Source: an uncultured Gemmatimonadota bacterium
GTDB taxonomy: Bacteria > Gemmatimonadota > Gemmatimonadetes > Gemmatimonadales > GWC2-71-9
Length of the DNA: 9,274 nt
NCBI GenBank assembly: GCA_913009915.1
Contig: CAJVYZ010000075.1
Location: 1 to 9,274, forward strand
Direction: 5' to 3'
The notes under the pieces are model-generated. The model worked only from the letters and a program-made list of their open reading frames with translations. It ran no database searches and was not told the origin of the DNA. Shown piece by piece: positions 1-6,397 of the stretch (position 1 is the first letter of the stretch; every line of letters starts with the position of its first letter). Position numbers and translations under genes: made by a program.

Positions 1-2
1 CT

Positions 3-458
3 GATACTGATACAACCAACGTTCAATGTATCCCGGAAATTACAGCGATTAATGATCTTGGTGGGACAAGTGGTATGTATCATAATGCAGCTAATAACAT
101 TGAAATTATAGGCAGTAATTTTGGCGTGGTCGGTAACGTGTATTTTAACAATCAAGTTAGTGATTCATGGACCTGCTATGACGCTGTTCCACCGTGGAAT
201 GAATTTCCACATGCGGATTGTGTAGGCCCAGGGGATTGGGCCGGATCGCGGATTGAAACACATGTTCCTGGCGGTCCTCCTGCGTATAATGGAGAAACGG
301 TTTCTGCCGGAGCAAAGGATGGTGGTGTCTACGTTGAAGTAGTAGTAGGCGAGCCAAGCAACTCAATTTCATATAATGGCGTAAAGAGCCCTCAGATCAA
401 ATTAGCTTCGGGTCTTAATAACCAGCCACATGGCGGAGAAGGGCAGTATGTTACTTTA
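3..458 (+). CDS. IPT/TIG-domain secreted/surface protein, partial at both ends
   Basis: The frame is open from the first bases of the window, so the gene begins upstream; the first ATG in frame (75) is internal. The pattern PEITAIND, then IEIIGSNFG, then GNVYFNN, a tryptophan near a Gly/Asp-rich turn, and finally VYVEVVVGEPSNSISY is typical of IPT/TIG immunoglobulin-like folds, which occur in secreted or surface-anchored bacterial proteins as binding or spacer modules. No catalytic motif is visible. The DNA is visibly AT-richer than everything to its right and uses codons such as aat, gat, att and tta that are rare in the neighbours, so it probably comes from another organism. The natural protein stops being readable near 458. 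After that the frame runs antisense through an RNase Y fragment and a HAD gene until a stop at 1103, and that tail should not be annotated as protein. The domain call is from pattern memory, so moderate. Confidence 0.6.
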
Positions 459-665
459 TGGAAACGCAACGACGCTGACGGTGGTTTCGACCGTGTGATC
501 GGCGGCGCAGCGGTAGATGGCATGCGTGATGATCTCGCGCGCCTCCTTGTCAGCGTTTTGCTCCGCTTCGTCGAGGATTTCCTTGGCCCGGGTCGCGGCC
601 TCACGCCGGACCTGGGCTTCCAAGTTTTCCATCAGCAGTTTCTTGGCTTCATCGGTCGTCATCCC
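459..665 (-). pseudogene. rny: RNase Y internal fragment (coiled-coil linker and start of KH domain), joined by probable misassembly
   Basis: Read on the - strand this piece gives TTDEAKKLLMENLEAQ, a charged helix (RREAATRAKEILDEAEQN), then AREIITHAIYRCAADH and ETTVSVVAFP. This matches the stretch of RNase Y just before its KH domain; in family members AIQRCAADH...ETTVSVV is followed by NDEMKGRIIGREGRN. RNase Y is a membrane-tethered endoribonuclease that initiates mRNA decay. Only about 65 of its roughly 500 residues are here: the N-terminal membrane anchor, the rest of the KH domain and the HD catalytic domain are all missing. The frame ends at a TAA at 456-458 that belongs to the unrelated AT-richer DNA, exactly where the KH domain should continue. 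On the other side it is in frame with a HAD lipoprotein. The family call is strong; that it is a misjoin rather than a relic is inference. Confidence 0.75.
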
Positions 666-1055
666 GGCGTGTGTCGCCATCACAAGCTCGAGGATGCCGT
701 GCTCGCCCTGCGCCGCCAGACCCTCCATGTCGCCGGCGAGCGCCGAGGCGAACGGCTCCTGGCTTCGCCACTCCGGATGATCCGGCGCCATCGCGCGCAC
801 ACGATCCAGCGCAAAGAGCAACTGAAAATACACCGGCTTCTCGGCCCAGAGGCAGCCGTCGTTGTCGAACACCGCCACCCGCTCGTCGACTGGGCGGTAA
901 TCGGTGTGAGCCGGGTCGGTCACCCGATCGACGAAATCGACGATCGCCGCTTTGGCTTCGCCCTCTGTCCACGACGGCAATGGATCGGCTGCCGGCCGCG
1001 GCTGGCACGCCAGTATCGTCAGGAGGGCAGTGATCGATGCTACGGTGGTTCTCAT
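648..1055 (-). CDS. HAD-superfamily phosphatase-like lipoprotein, N-terminal part only
   Basis: The start is ATG at 1055. The first 16 residues are a hydrophobic signal ending in ILAC, a lipobox with the lipidated Cys at residue 17, so the product is expected to be membrane-anchored and extracytoplasmic. HAD motif I is FDNDGCLW, with the nucleophile and acid/base aspartates at residues 64 and 66. PEW (94-96), GDM (108-110) and MATHAGMTTDE (126-136) follow the usual order of a family of roughly 300-residue HAD hydrolases often found beside arylsulfatases. The remaining HAD motifs (the Ser/Thr, Lys and second Asp cluster) are absent because the sequence changes to RNase Y at about residues 131-136. 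The gene follows the arylsulfatase in the same direction after 99 bp and may be cotranscribed with it. The ribosome site is weak (an AGG 9 bases upstream). Substrate unknown. Confidence 0.7.
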
Positions 1056-1154
1056 GAGCCGGCCTGCTCGAGCACTGTCACATCTCGGAATTCAAAGAAA
1101 TGAACAGAATAGCCGAGCCGCCAACGACGGCCCGGCATTCCATTTGATCCTCAG

Positions 1155-2711
1155 CTACTGACGGGCACTGCCGACCTTCATCGACTCCAACACCTGGTCG
1201 ATGGAAAAGCTCGCCGGAGTTTGCCGCGGCGGGTATTCCTGGAACGTAGCCAGGAACTTTCCCACGACTACCTGGGCAGGCACGAGCAAGAACGATCGAT
1301 CGATCCGCCAGCGGGAATAACCGATACTCTCGTGATCGGCCCGTTCGAAGGGGTCTGCCCGTAGATCATAGATCTTGGGTAGCCGCAGGAAGACGAACGG
1401 CTCCTGCCACACGTCGAATCCATGGGACCGCTGCTCGGCGAATACGATTTTCCATTTGTTGTAACGCAGGTTCAGCAGATCACCCGTGTCCGAGAAGTAG
1501 AAAAACTCCTGTCGGGGACTCTGCTCGACTTCTCCCCGCCAGTAGGGAAGGAAGTTGTAGCCGTCGATATGGACCTTGAAGTTCTTGTTTCCCGCCTGAT
1601 GGCCGGCGAGCAACTTCTCCTTGATGTCGGGATCGCCGGCGGCTGCCAACAACGTCGGCATCCAGTCCAGCTGGGAGATGATGTCGTTGGAGACGGTCCC
1701 GGGTTCGATGACGCCGGGCCAGCGAACCACCATCGGTACGCGGTAGCCACCCTCCCAATTGTCGTTCTTCTCGCCCTTGAACTGCGTCGTGCCGCCATCG
1801 GGCCAGGAGAAGACCTCAGCCCCGTTGTCGGTCGAATAGATCACGATGGTGTTCTCGGCGATGCCCAGTTCATCGAGCTTGTCTAGCAATTGTCCGACAT
1901 GCCCATCGTGTTCGACCATGCCGTCGGCATAGATGCCCTGACCGGTGACTCCTTGGGACTCCGGCTTCAAGTGCGTCCAGATGTGCATGCGGGTCGAATT
2001 CCACCATAGAAAGAACGGGTCACCTGCTGCATGAACCCGGTCCATGAAGCCTAGTGCCGCGGCCAGTGTTTCCTCGTCGACCGTCTCCATCCGCTTGCGG
2101 TCGAGCGGGCCCGTGTCCTCGATCCGACCGTCGGCATAGCTGTGGATCACCCCGCGAGGACCAAACGCCTCCTGGAAGGTGCGCCCGTCGGCCAGGACCA
2201 CGTCGCCAGGATAGTCCTCGTTCTCAGGCTCTTCTTCGGCGTTCAGGTGATACAGGTTGCCGAAAAACTCGTCAAAGCCATGATTGGAGGGCAGCATCTC
2301 GTCTCGGTCGCCCAGGTGGTTCTTACCGAACTGGCCCGTGGCGTAACCGAGAGGCTTCAGCAGCTCGGCGATGGTCGGGTCTTCGGGCTGTTGCCCCAGA
2401 TCCGCCCCTGGCAGTCCGACTTTGGTGAGGCCGGTCCGGAACGGGATTTGGCCCAGAATGAACGCCGAGCGCCCCGCGGTACGGCTCTGCTCACCGTATG
2501 AATCGGTAAACAGCATCCCCTCTTCGGCGATACGGTCGATGTTGGGCGTGCGATAGCCCATCATGCCGCGGTTGTAGGCGCTGACATTGAAGTTGCCGAT
2601 GTCGTCGCCCCAGATGACCAGGATGTTGGGTTTTTCCTGGGCCATGAGTGGGGCAGTGAACCCCGCCAGTGCGGCTAATAGGACCGCGCTCAACTTGTGT
2701 CCTGCGAACAT
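1155..2711 (-). CDS. Arylsulfatase family protein (S1-type) with Arg in place of the formylglycine-precursor Cys
   Basis: The protein is 518 residues. I place the start at ATG 2711, not further upstream, because GAGAGGA lies 10 bases before it and the product then begins with a clean Sec signal (MFAGHKLSAVLLAAL..., likely cleaved after PLMA at residue 24); export to the periplasm is expected. Sulfatase-fold landmarks are in order: WGDDIG (metal-binding D36/D37), FGKNHLGD (K130/H132), STRMHIW (H243), STDNGAE (D295/N296) and FKGEK (K315). It is full length and resembles a group annotated as arylsulfatase throughout. The nucleophile motif, which in this group reads QSCTAGR, here reads QSRTAGR: residue 77 is Arg, codon CGT. 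Without Cys or Ser no formylglycine can form, so hydrolysis is not expected if the base is real. A TGT-to-CGT change or a sequencing error would explain it. A HAD lipoprotein follows 99 bp downstream. Confidence 0.93.
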   Translation of the reverse strand: MFAGHKLSAVLLAALAGFTAPLMAQEKPNILVIWGDDIGNFNVSAYNRGMMGYRTPNIDRIAEEGMLFTDSYGEQSRTAGRSAFILGQIPFRTGLTKVGLPGADLGQQPEDPTIAELLKPLGYATGQFGKNHLGDRDEMLPSNHGFDEFFGNLYHLNAEEEPENEDYPGDVVLADGRTFQEAFGPRGVIHSYADGRIEDTGPLDRKRMETVDEETLAAALGFMDRVHAAGDPFFLWWNSTRMHIWTHLKPESQGVTGQGIYADGMVEHDGHVGQLLDKLDELGIAENTIVIYSTDNGAEVFSWPDGGTTQFKGEKNDNWEGGYRVPMVVRWPGVIEPGTVSNDIISQLDWMPTLLAAAGDPDIKEKLLAGHQAGNKNFKVHIDGYNFLPYWRGEVEQSPRQEFFYFSDTGDLLNLRYNKWKIVFAEQRSHGFDVWQEPFVFLRLPKIYDLRADPFERADHESIGYSRWRIDRSFLLVPAQVVVGKFLATFQEYPPRQTPASFSIDQVLESMKVGSARQ

Positions 2712-2721
2712 GATGACCTGT

Positions 2722-2728
2722 TCCTCTC
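2722..2728 (-). promoter_or_regulatory. Ribosome binding site of the arylsulfatase
   Basis: On the - strand GAGAGGA precedes ATG 2711 with a 10-base gap. It decides between this start and the longer open frame that begins at 2855, which has no such site and would put about 48 arginine- and serine-rich residues ahead of the signal peptide. Confidence 0.65.
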
Positions 2729-2787
2729 TTAGTGCGATGGGACTTGCCCTGAGGCCCAACGGGGGACCCGCACGGCCGGAAAGAATG

Positions 2788-2816
2788 GTAATACTCCAAA
2801 AAACGAGTCCGCGCAA
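2788..2816 (-). promoter_or_regulatory. Candidate sigma-70-type promoter of the arylsulfatase
   Basis: On the - strand TTGCGC (2811-2816) and TATTAC (2788-2793) are separated by exactly 17 bases. They match the -35 and -10 consensus at 3 and 4 of 6 positions, and a run of six T sits inside the spacer. Transcription would start about 70 bases before the arylsulfatase ATG. Such weak matches occur by chance, so this is only a candidate. Confidence 0.3.
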
Positions 2817-2866
2817 GTTCAGTTTCGTTGTCGTTGCGCAGTGAGACCGTCTCAAAGGCGGTTACG

Positions 2867-2908
2867 GGGATCAGTGATCCGCGATCGGTTATCAGTGATA
2901 AGTAATTC
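2867..2908 (+). repeat. Degenerate heptamer array, GTGATNN-like, six units
   Basis: Units read gggatca, gtgatcc, gcgatcg, gttatca, gtgataa, gtaattc. The period is 7 with the third and fifth positions of each unit largely kept. It lies in the 278 bp spacer between the arylsulfatase and the small hypothetical gene. The unit is the same as in the cleaner arrays at 5465 and, inverted, 6736, so this is probably an eroded member of that family. Apart from this array and the candidate promoter I see nothing else in the spacer. Confidence 0.55.
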
Positions 2909-2989
2909 GAGAGGGTGCGCCGTGTGCAGGGCCGATGATTGGGACTTGCGAAAAGCAAACGACTGCAAAGTGTCTTGGGCTGCCCTCGC

Positions 2990-3265
2990 CTACACCCCCA
3001 TCGTCTCCCGCCGCCACCGGGCAAACCCGATCACGTCCTCCACCGGCGGCACCGCCTTTTCGTCCGCGTAAGCCGTATACATCCGCCAGCGAAGATAGGT
3101 CGCGTCAGGCAGCGGCAGGAACGGGACCCGGGTCAACCACCCCCGCCGGCGGAAGGCCCAGGCGGTCCTGAGCAAATCCACCGCCAACCGTGGATTGACG
3201 AGCGCCCGCAGCGTCAGGCGCATGGTCAGACCGGGCCAGCCGTAGGTGGGGGGCTCGTAAGGCAT
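2990..3265 (-). CDS. Small hypothetical protein, 91 aa
   Basis: I do not recognise a characterised family. The product is basic and rich in Trp, Tyr and Arg. The C-terminal half (PLPDATYLRWRMYTAY, ADEKAVPPVEDVIGFARW) looks like a conserved short domain of uncharacterised bacterial proteins and reads as real protein rather than a shadow frame. It has no signal peptide and no convincing membrane span, although residues 17-38 form a mixed hydrophobic and basic helix. The start ATG 3265 has no Shine-Dalgarno; Met15 (3223) is an alternative. It runs in the same direction as the arylsulfatase but is separated from it by 278 bp holding a repeat array and a candidate promoter, so it is probably a separate unit. 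It is divergent from the ChaN-like gene. No function can be given. Confidence 0.6.
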   Translation of the reverse strand: MPYEPPTYGWPGLTMRLTLRALVNPRLAVDLLRTAWAFRRRGWLTRVPFLPLPDATYLRWRMYTAYADEKAVPPVEDVIGFARWRRETMGV

Positions 3266-3276
3266 GGTAGGAAAAT

Positions 3277-3325
3277 GGGCGGTAGGGCGGTAGGGCGGTA
3301 GGGCGGTAAGGGCGGTAACGGGCGG
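3277..3325 (+). repeat. Octamer tandem array, GGGCGGTA
   Basis: Four perfect GGGCGGTA units (3277-3308) are followed by a fifth after a one-base A insertion (3310-3317) and a partial sixth after AC (3320-3325). The array starts 11 bases upstream of the small hypothetical gene's ATG, between two divergent genes, so it could affect spacing of promoter elements on both sides. Confidence 0.9.
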
Positions 3326-3360
3326 AACTTGACAACCGGAGGTTGTCCGAGACCCTTGGG

Positions 3361-3450
3361 GCTGCCCTCGCTGCCCTCGCTGCCCTCGCTGCCCTCGCTG
3401 CCCTCGCTGCCCTCGCTGCCCTCGCTGCCCTTGCTGCCCTCGCTGCCCTC
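3361..3450 (+). repeat. Nonamer tandem array, ten copies of GCTGCCCTC
   Basis: Ten head-to-tail copies; nine are perfect and copy 8 has one C-to-T change at 3432. A partial copy follows (gcttctccc). Because 9 is a multiple of 3, the array stays open in frame with the downstream ChaN-like gene and would translate as repeated Ala-Ala-Leu from a TTG at 3343. I treat it as non-coding because the natural signal peptide begins at 3493. Near-identity of the copies indicates recent expansion by slippage, or strong purification. Confidence 0.95.
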
Positions 3451-3492
3451 GCTTCTCCCCCCGCAGCCTTATTTCCTACTATTTTCCCCTAC

Positions 3493-4548
3493 ATGAGACT
3501 CCCATCGCTGTTGGCTACCGCCACGACCGCCGTGTTCCTCGCCACTCCCCTCGCCGCTCAGGACTCCTCCCCCGGGGTGGGCGATTCCTCCTATGTAGCG
3601 GGCGATTACCAGGTTTACTCGGGGGATGGGACCGCGGCATCGATCGACGACATCGTGGCCGCCATGGCGACCGTCGACGTGGTGTTCATCGGCGAGACCC
3701 ACGACGACCCGACCGGGCACTTCCTCGAAGTCGAATTGCTCCGCCGGGCTTATCAGACCATCGGGTCCGACACCACTGCTGAAGGCGAGCCCCGATCCGT
3801 GGCTCTCTCGCTGGAGTTCTTCCAGCGGGACGCGCAGCCGATCCTCGACGAGTATCTTGCCGGGCTGATCACCGAAAAAGCATTTCTGGCCGCCAGCCGG
3901 CCCTGGCCCAGGTACGACACCGACTACCGTCCCCTGATCGAGTTCGCCAAGGATCAGGACCTGGCGGTCGTCGCCGGCAACGCGCCGCGCCGCTACGCCA
4001 ACCGGGTGACCCGTTTGGGGAGGGAATCGTTGAACGCGCTCGGCCCCGGTGCCCTCGCTACTCTGGCGCCACTTCCCTACGGCCAGCCGTCCAAGGCGTA
4101 TCGCGATCAATGGATTCAGGTGATCATGGAGGTAATGGAAGAGGAAGGGATGAAGTGCGGCAAGCCTATCATCGATTCCACGCAAGCGGATTCGGGAGCG
4201 GCCGGTGATCCGCCCCCATCTGCCCACGGCAACATGGGCAACCAACTCCACAGCCAGGTGCTGTGGGACGCCACCATGGCATTCTGGATTAACGATCACC
4301 TGGTGCGCCGGCCGGACGCGCTGGTACTCCACATGGTGGGATCGTTCCACGTGGCCCGCGGAACCGGCATCCCCGAGCAACTCGAGCGCTACCGTCCGGG
4401 AACCTCATCGATCATCGTCATGATGCGTGCGGTCGAAGACATCAACACATTCGAAGCGGCCCCCAGCGGTACTTGGGGGGACTTTGTGATTCAAACTGAC
4501 GAATCGCATACGCTGGAAGCGATCGAATGCAGAGGAGAAGAGGGCTAA
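3493..4548 (+). CDS. ChaN-like haem-binding uptake family protein (DUF399/Cofac_haem_bdg)
   Basis: The protein has 351 residues from ATG 3493. MRLPSLLATATTAVFLATPL followed by AAQDSS is a Sec signal, likely cleaved after residue 22, so it acts outside the cytoplasm. The ChaN-type core is intact: VVFIGETHDDP (64-73), SLEFFQRD (106-113), PWPRYDTDYRPL (138-149), AGNAPRR (161-167), QVLWDATMA (255-263), then GSFH (283-286) and GTGIPEQL (290-297). Characterised members (ChaN of Campylobacter) bind haem and are linked to iron uptake; whether this one does is inference, and no iron-uptake gene lies beside it. There is no Shine-Dalgarno; the leader is pyrimidine-rich. The TAA stop lies inside the first unit of the downstream nonamer array, which also supplies the last codons. 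It runs in the same direction as the LOG gene, 112 bp apart. Confidence 0.87.
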   Translation: MRLPSLLATATTAVFLATPLAAQDSSPGVGDSSYVAGDYQVYSGDGTAASIDDIVAAMATVDVVFIGETHDDPTGHFLEVELLRRAYQTIGSDTTAEGEPRSVALSLEFFQRDAQPILDEYLAGLITEKAFLAASRPWPRYDTDYRPLIEFAKDQDLAVVAGNAPRRYANRVTRLGRESLNALGPGALATLAPLPYGQPSKAYRDQWIQVIMEVMEEEGMKCGKPIIDSTQADSGAAGDPPPSAHGNMGNQLHSQVLWDATMAFWINDHLVRRPDALVLHMVGSFHVARGTGIPEQLERYRPGTSSIIVMMRAVEDINTFEAAPSGTWGDFVIQTDESHTLEAIECRGEEG

Positions 4549-4567
4549 GAGGACTAAGAGGGCTAAG
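4541..4567 (+). repeat. Nonamer array AGGGCTAAG, three units, overlapping a stop codon
   Basis: Units are agggctaag, aggactaag and agggctaag. The first overlaps the end of the ChaN-like gene and contains its TAA stop (4546-4548). The same unit appears in inverse form at 4600-4610 and in the array at 8089-8124, so it is a dispersed repeat of this genome. Confidence 0.85.
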
Positions 4568-4610
4568 ACGGAAAGGGACTACTCATTGGAGATTTTCTCC
4601 CTCTTAGCCC
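4542..4610 (+). terminator. Candidate hairpin/terminator between the ChaN-like and LOG genes
   Basis: GGGCTAAGAGG (4542-4552) is perfectly complementary in inverted orientation to CCTCTTAGCCC (4600-4610), an 11 bp stem with a 47-base loop; an alternative 8 bp stem uses the closer copy at 4560-4567. TTATT follows. The loop is long and the T-run poor, so efficient intrinsic termination is doubtful. The pairing may simply reflect the repeat having been copied in both orientations. Confidence 0.3.
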
Positions 4611-4660
4611 TTATTGGTCCTACCCAGCCTCCACCCGTCCCCTGACCCAGGTCCCCTGCC

Positions 4661-5434
4661 ATGCCTGAAGACTCCTTCTCCGAGTACTACCGCCGCTTTC
4701 CTCGGCACGACCGTCCCACCGAGGACGAGCAGTTGTTCGAGAGCGCTGAACTGCTCGAACGGCCGGATGCGTTGCGCAAGACCGACCCGTGGCGAGTGTT
4801 GCGCATCATGGGCGAATTCGTGGAGGGATTCGACACGCTGGGCGACGTGCTCGACGGCGTGTCGGTGTTCGGTTCGGCGCGCACCAAGCCGGACACCCTC
4901 GAATACGCCGCGGCCCAGGAAGTAGGCCGGCTCCTGGCGGAAGAGGGCGTGCCGGTCATCACCGGTGGCGGGCCGGGGATCATGGAAGCGGCCAACCGCG
5001 GCGCCTACGAGGCCGGTGGCCTGTCCATCGGCTGCAACATCGAGCTGCCCTTCGAACAGGGATCGAACGACTACCTCTCCCGCAGCATCAACTTCCGCTT
5101 CTTCTTCGTGCGCAAGACGATGTTCGTGAAATACGCCGCGGCGTTCATCGTCTTCCCCGGCGGGTTCGGCACCATGGATGAGCTGTTCGAATCGCTCACG
5201 CTCATCCAAACCGGCAAGATCAAGGACTTCCCGGTGGTCCTCTTCGGAATCGACTACTGGAGCGGTTTGGAGGCCTGGCTCAGGGACACCGTTGCCGGGG
5301 AAGGAAACATCGACGAGGAAGACCTGCTGCGCTTTCACGTCACCGACGACCCCGCGGAAGCCGTGGCGCACGTCATCAAGGCCCGCGGCACCCGGGCGAT
5401 CCACAAGCTTGAACGCGAGTCGGGAATTGGGTGA
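4661..5434 (+). CDS. LOG-family protein (TIGR00730-type Rossmann fold, nucleoside 5'-monophosphate phosphoribohydrolase-like)
   Basis: The cytoplasmic protein has 257 residues. Landmarks: FGSAR (70-74), TGGGPGIMEAANRGA (101-115), RFFFVRKTMFVKY (146-158) and PGGFGTMDE (166-174), the PGGxGTxxE signature of the LOG/lysine-decarboxylase-like family. Studied members cleave cytokinin riboside 5'-monophosphates or other nucleoside monophosphates to the base and ribose 5-phosphate; older databases call them lysine decarboxylases, which is not supported by biochemistry. About 65 residues precede the Rossmann core, as in the longer bacterial subgroup, so the purpose in this bacterium (nucleotide salvage or signalling) is open. 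The start ATG 4661 has only a weak AGG 9 bases upstream. It follows the ChaN-like gene by 112 bp with a possible hairpin between them, so it is probably independent. Confidence 0.92.
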   Translation: MPEDSFSEYYRRFPRHDRPTEDEQLFESAELLERPDALRKTDPWRVLRIMGEFVEGFDTLGDVLDGVSVFGSARTKPDTLEYAAAQEVGRLLAEEGVPVITGGGPGIMEAANRGAYEAGGLSIGCNIELPFEQGSNDYLSRSINFRFFFVRKTMFVKYAAAFIVFPGGFGTMDELFESLTLIQTGKIKDFPVVLFGIDYWSGLEAWLRDTVAGEGNIDEEDLLRFHVTDDPAEAVAHVIKARGTRAIHKLERESGIG

Positions 5435-5464
5435 GGGCAGTACGGCGCGGGGCAGCGTTCATGT

Positions 5465-5499
5465 GTGATTGGTGATAGGTGCGTGGTGATTGGTGATGT
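5465..5499 (+). repeat. Heptamer array GTGATNN, five units
   Basis: Units are gtgattg, gtgatag, gtgcgtg, gtgattg and gtgatgt, followed by a degraded gttgtgt. The array starts 30 bases after the LOG stop, just left of the insertion sequence. Confidence 0.8.
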
Positions 5500-5512
5500 G
5501 TTGTGTTTGAGG

Positions 5513-5538
5513 TGACCCCCGAAGTTGACCCAGCTATT
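5513..5538 (+). repeat. Left terminal inverted repeat of the IS
   Basis: It starts TGACCCCCGAA, then GTTGACCCAGCTATT. It pairs with the right repeat over 11 perfect bases and, after a one-base offset, over 11 of the next 13. The orfB stop (5534-5536) lies within it, common for IS3 elements. Confidence 0.9.
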
Positions 5539-6397
5539 CATGGACTCTCTCTGGTTGTAGAGCGTGGTCCCGCTCTTGGGTTGTGGCCACTACGAATTCG
5601 GCAGGGGTCAGCTCGCCGAGGGAACCGTGCGGCCGAACGTGGTTGTAGTCGTTCCTCCAGGTTTCGATGGTGACGCGTGCTCGGTCGATCGAGGTGAACC
5701 AGTGGAGATTGAGGCAGTCATCTCGAAAGGTACCGTTGAAGCTCTCGATAAAGGCGTTCTGCGTCGGTTTGCCGGGTTGAATGAAGTCGAGTTTGACGTC
5801 GCGGCTGTAGGCCCAGGCGTCGAACGCCCGGCTGGTGAACTCCGATCCGTTGTCGGTGATCAGCACGGCGGGCAAGCCGCGCTCACGCAGCAGCGTCTCG
5901 AGGACGGCGATGACATCGGGAGCTGGAATCGACTGCGCGACGTGAATGGCCAGCGCTTCCCGGCTGTACTCATCCAGCACCGTCAGACAGCGGAATTGAC
6001 GCCCCGTACTCAACGTGTCATGCACGAAATCCAGAGCCCACCGCTCATTCGGCCCGGCAAGTGCAGGGCGCACTGGACGTGGCACCGCGCTCCGGCGCCG
6101 TTTGCGCCGCCGCCTCCGCACGGCCAAGCCGGCCTCACGGTAGAGCCGCTGCAGGCGTTTCCGATTGACTCGCCAGCCTTCCCGCACCAACAACCGGTGA
6201 ATCCACCGGTAGCCCCACCGCGGACGCTCCGCCGCCAGCTCGTGCATCCTGGCCGTGAGGGCCGCTTGTGGCTCCCTGGTCGTCCGATACCGCACCGTCG
6301 AGCGTGGGAAGCCCGTAAACCGAATGGCCCGGCGCTGCGATACTCCTACCGCGGCTTGCACCTGCCCGACGACCCGGCGCCGCTCCCCAGCCGTCAC
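5534..6397 (-). CDS. IS3-family transposase OrfB (DDE integrase)
   Basis: Catalyses strand cleavage and transfer of the insertion sequence. The frame is 287 codons from GTG 6397, but in this family OrfB is normally made as an OrfAB fusion through a -1 frameshift, so the GTG may not be used. Residues about 48-90 form the HTH_21 region (RWGYRWIHRLL, RVNRKRLQRLYREAGL), followed by a strongly basic run at 94-102. The rve-type catalytic core shows the triad D123 (WALDFVHD), D182 (ITDNGSEF) and E218 (NAFIESFNGTFRD), with the typical 35 residues between the last two, and the C-terminal motif WRNDYNHVRPHGSLG. All three acidic residues are present and the length is normal, so the enzyme is probably active. 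Confidence 0.95.
   Translation of the reverse strand: MTAGERRRVVGQVQAAVGVSQRRAIRFTGFPRSTVRYRTTREPQAALTARMHELAAERPRWGYRWIHRLLVREGWRVNRKRLQRLYREAGLAVRRRRRKRRRSAVPRPVRPALAGPNERWALDFVHDTLSTGRQFRCLTVLDEYSREALAIHVAQSIPAPDVIAVLETLLRERGLPAVLITDNGSEFTSRAFDAWAYSRDVKLDFIQPGKPTQNAFIESFNGTFRDDCLNLHWFTSIDRARVTIETWRNDYNHVRPHGSLGELTPAEFVVATTQERDHALQPERVHE

Noticed and set aside
456..1055. A novel HAD-RNase Y fusion enzyme
   Set aside because: Both partners are truncated, the RNase Y part lacks any catalytic domain, and the join falls at a motif likely shared by both; with untrimmed adapter at the other end of the contig, misassembly is simpler.
75..1103. A single 342-codon + strand gene
   Set aside because: Only the part up to about 458 reads as protein of one family; the rest is antisense to RNase Y and HAD coding sequence and has no protein character.
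2843..2853. GAGACCGTCTC as an operator palindrome
   Set aside because: It is only a 5 bp stem around one base, with no second copy or regulator gene nearby; such a short palindrome is expected by chance.
2712..2855. An N-terminal extension of the arylsulfatase from 2855
   Set aside because: It precedes a clean signal peptide and a good ribosome site at 2711, its residues are not protein-like, and a candidate promoter lies within it.
3361..3450. CRISPR array
   Set aside because: The units are 9 bases with no unique spacers between them; no cas-like gene is present.
3343..3492. An Ala-Ala-Leu repeat domain at the N-terminus of the ChaN-like protein
   Set aside because: It would need a TTG start without a ribosome site and would bury the signal peptide starting at 3493. 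The array is better read as an intergenic microsatellite.
4604..5404. A 266-codon - strand gene opposite the LOG gene, and similar long antisense frames at 3469-4380 and 8170-9042
   Set aside because: Long antisense frames are common in high-GC coding DNA. The opposite strand in each case encodes a recognisable family and these translations do not.
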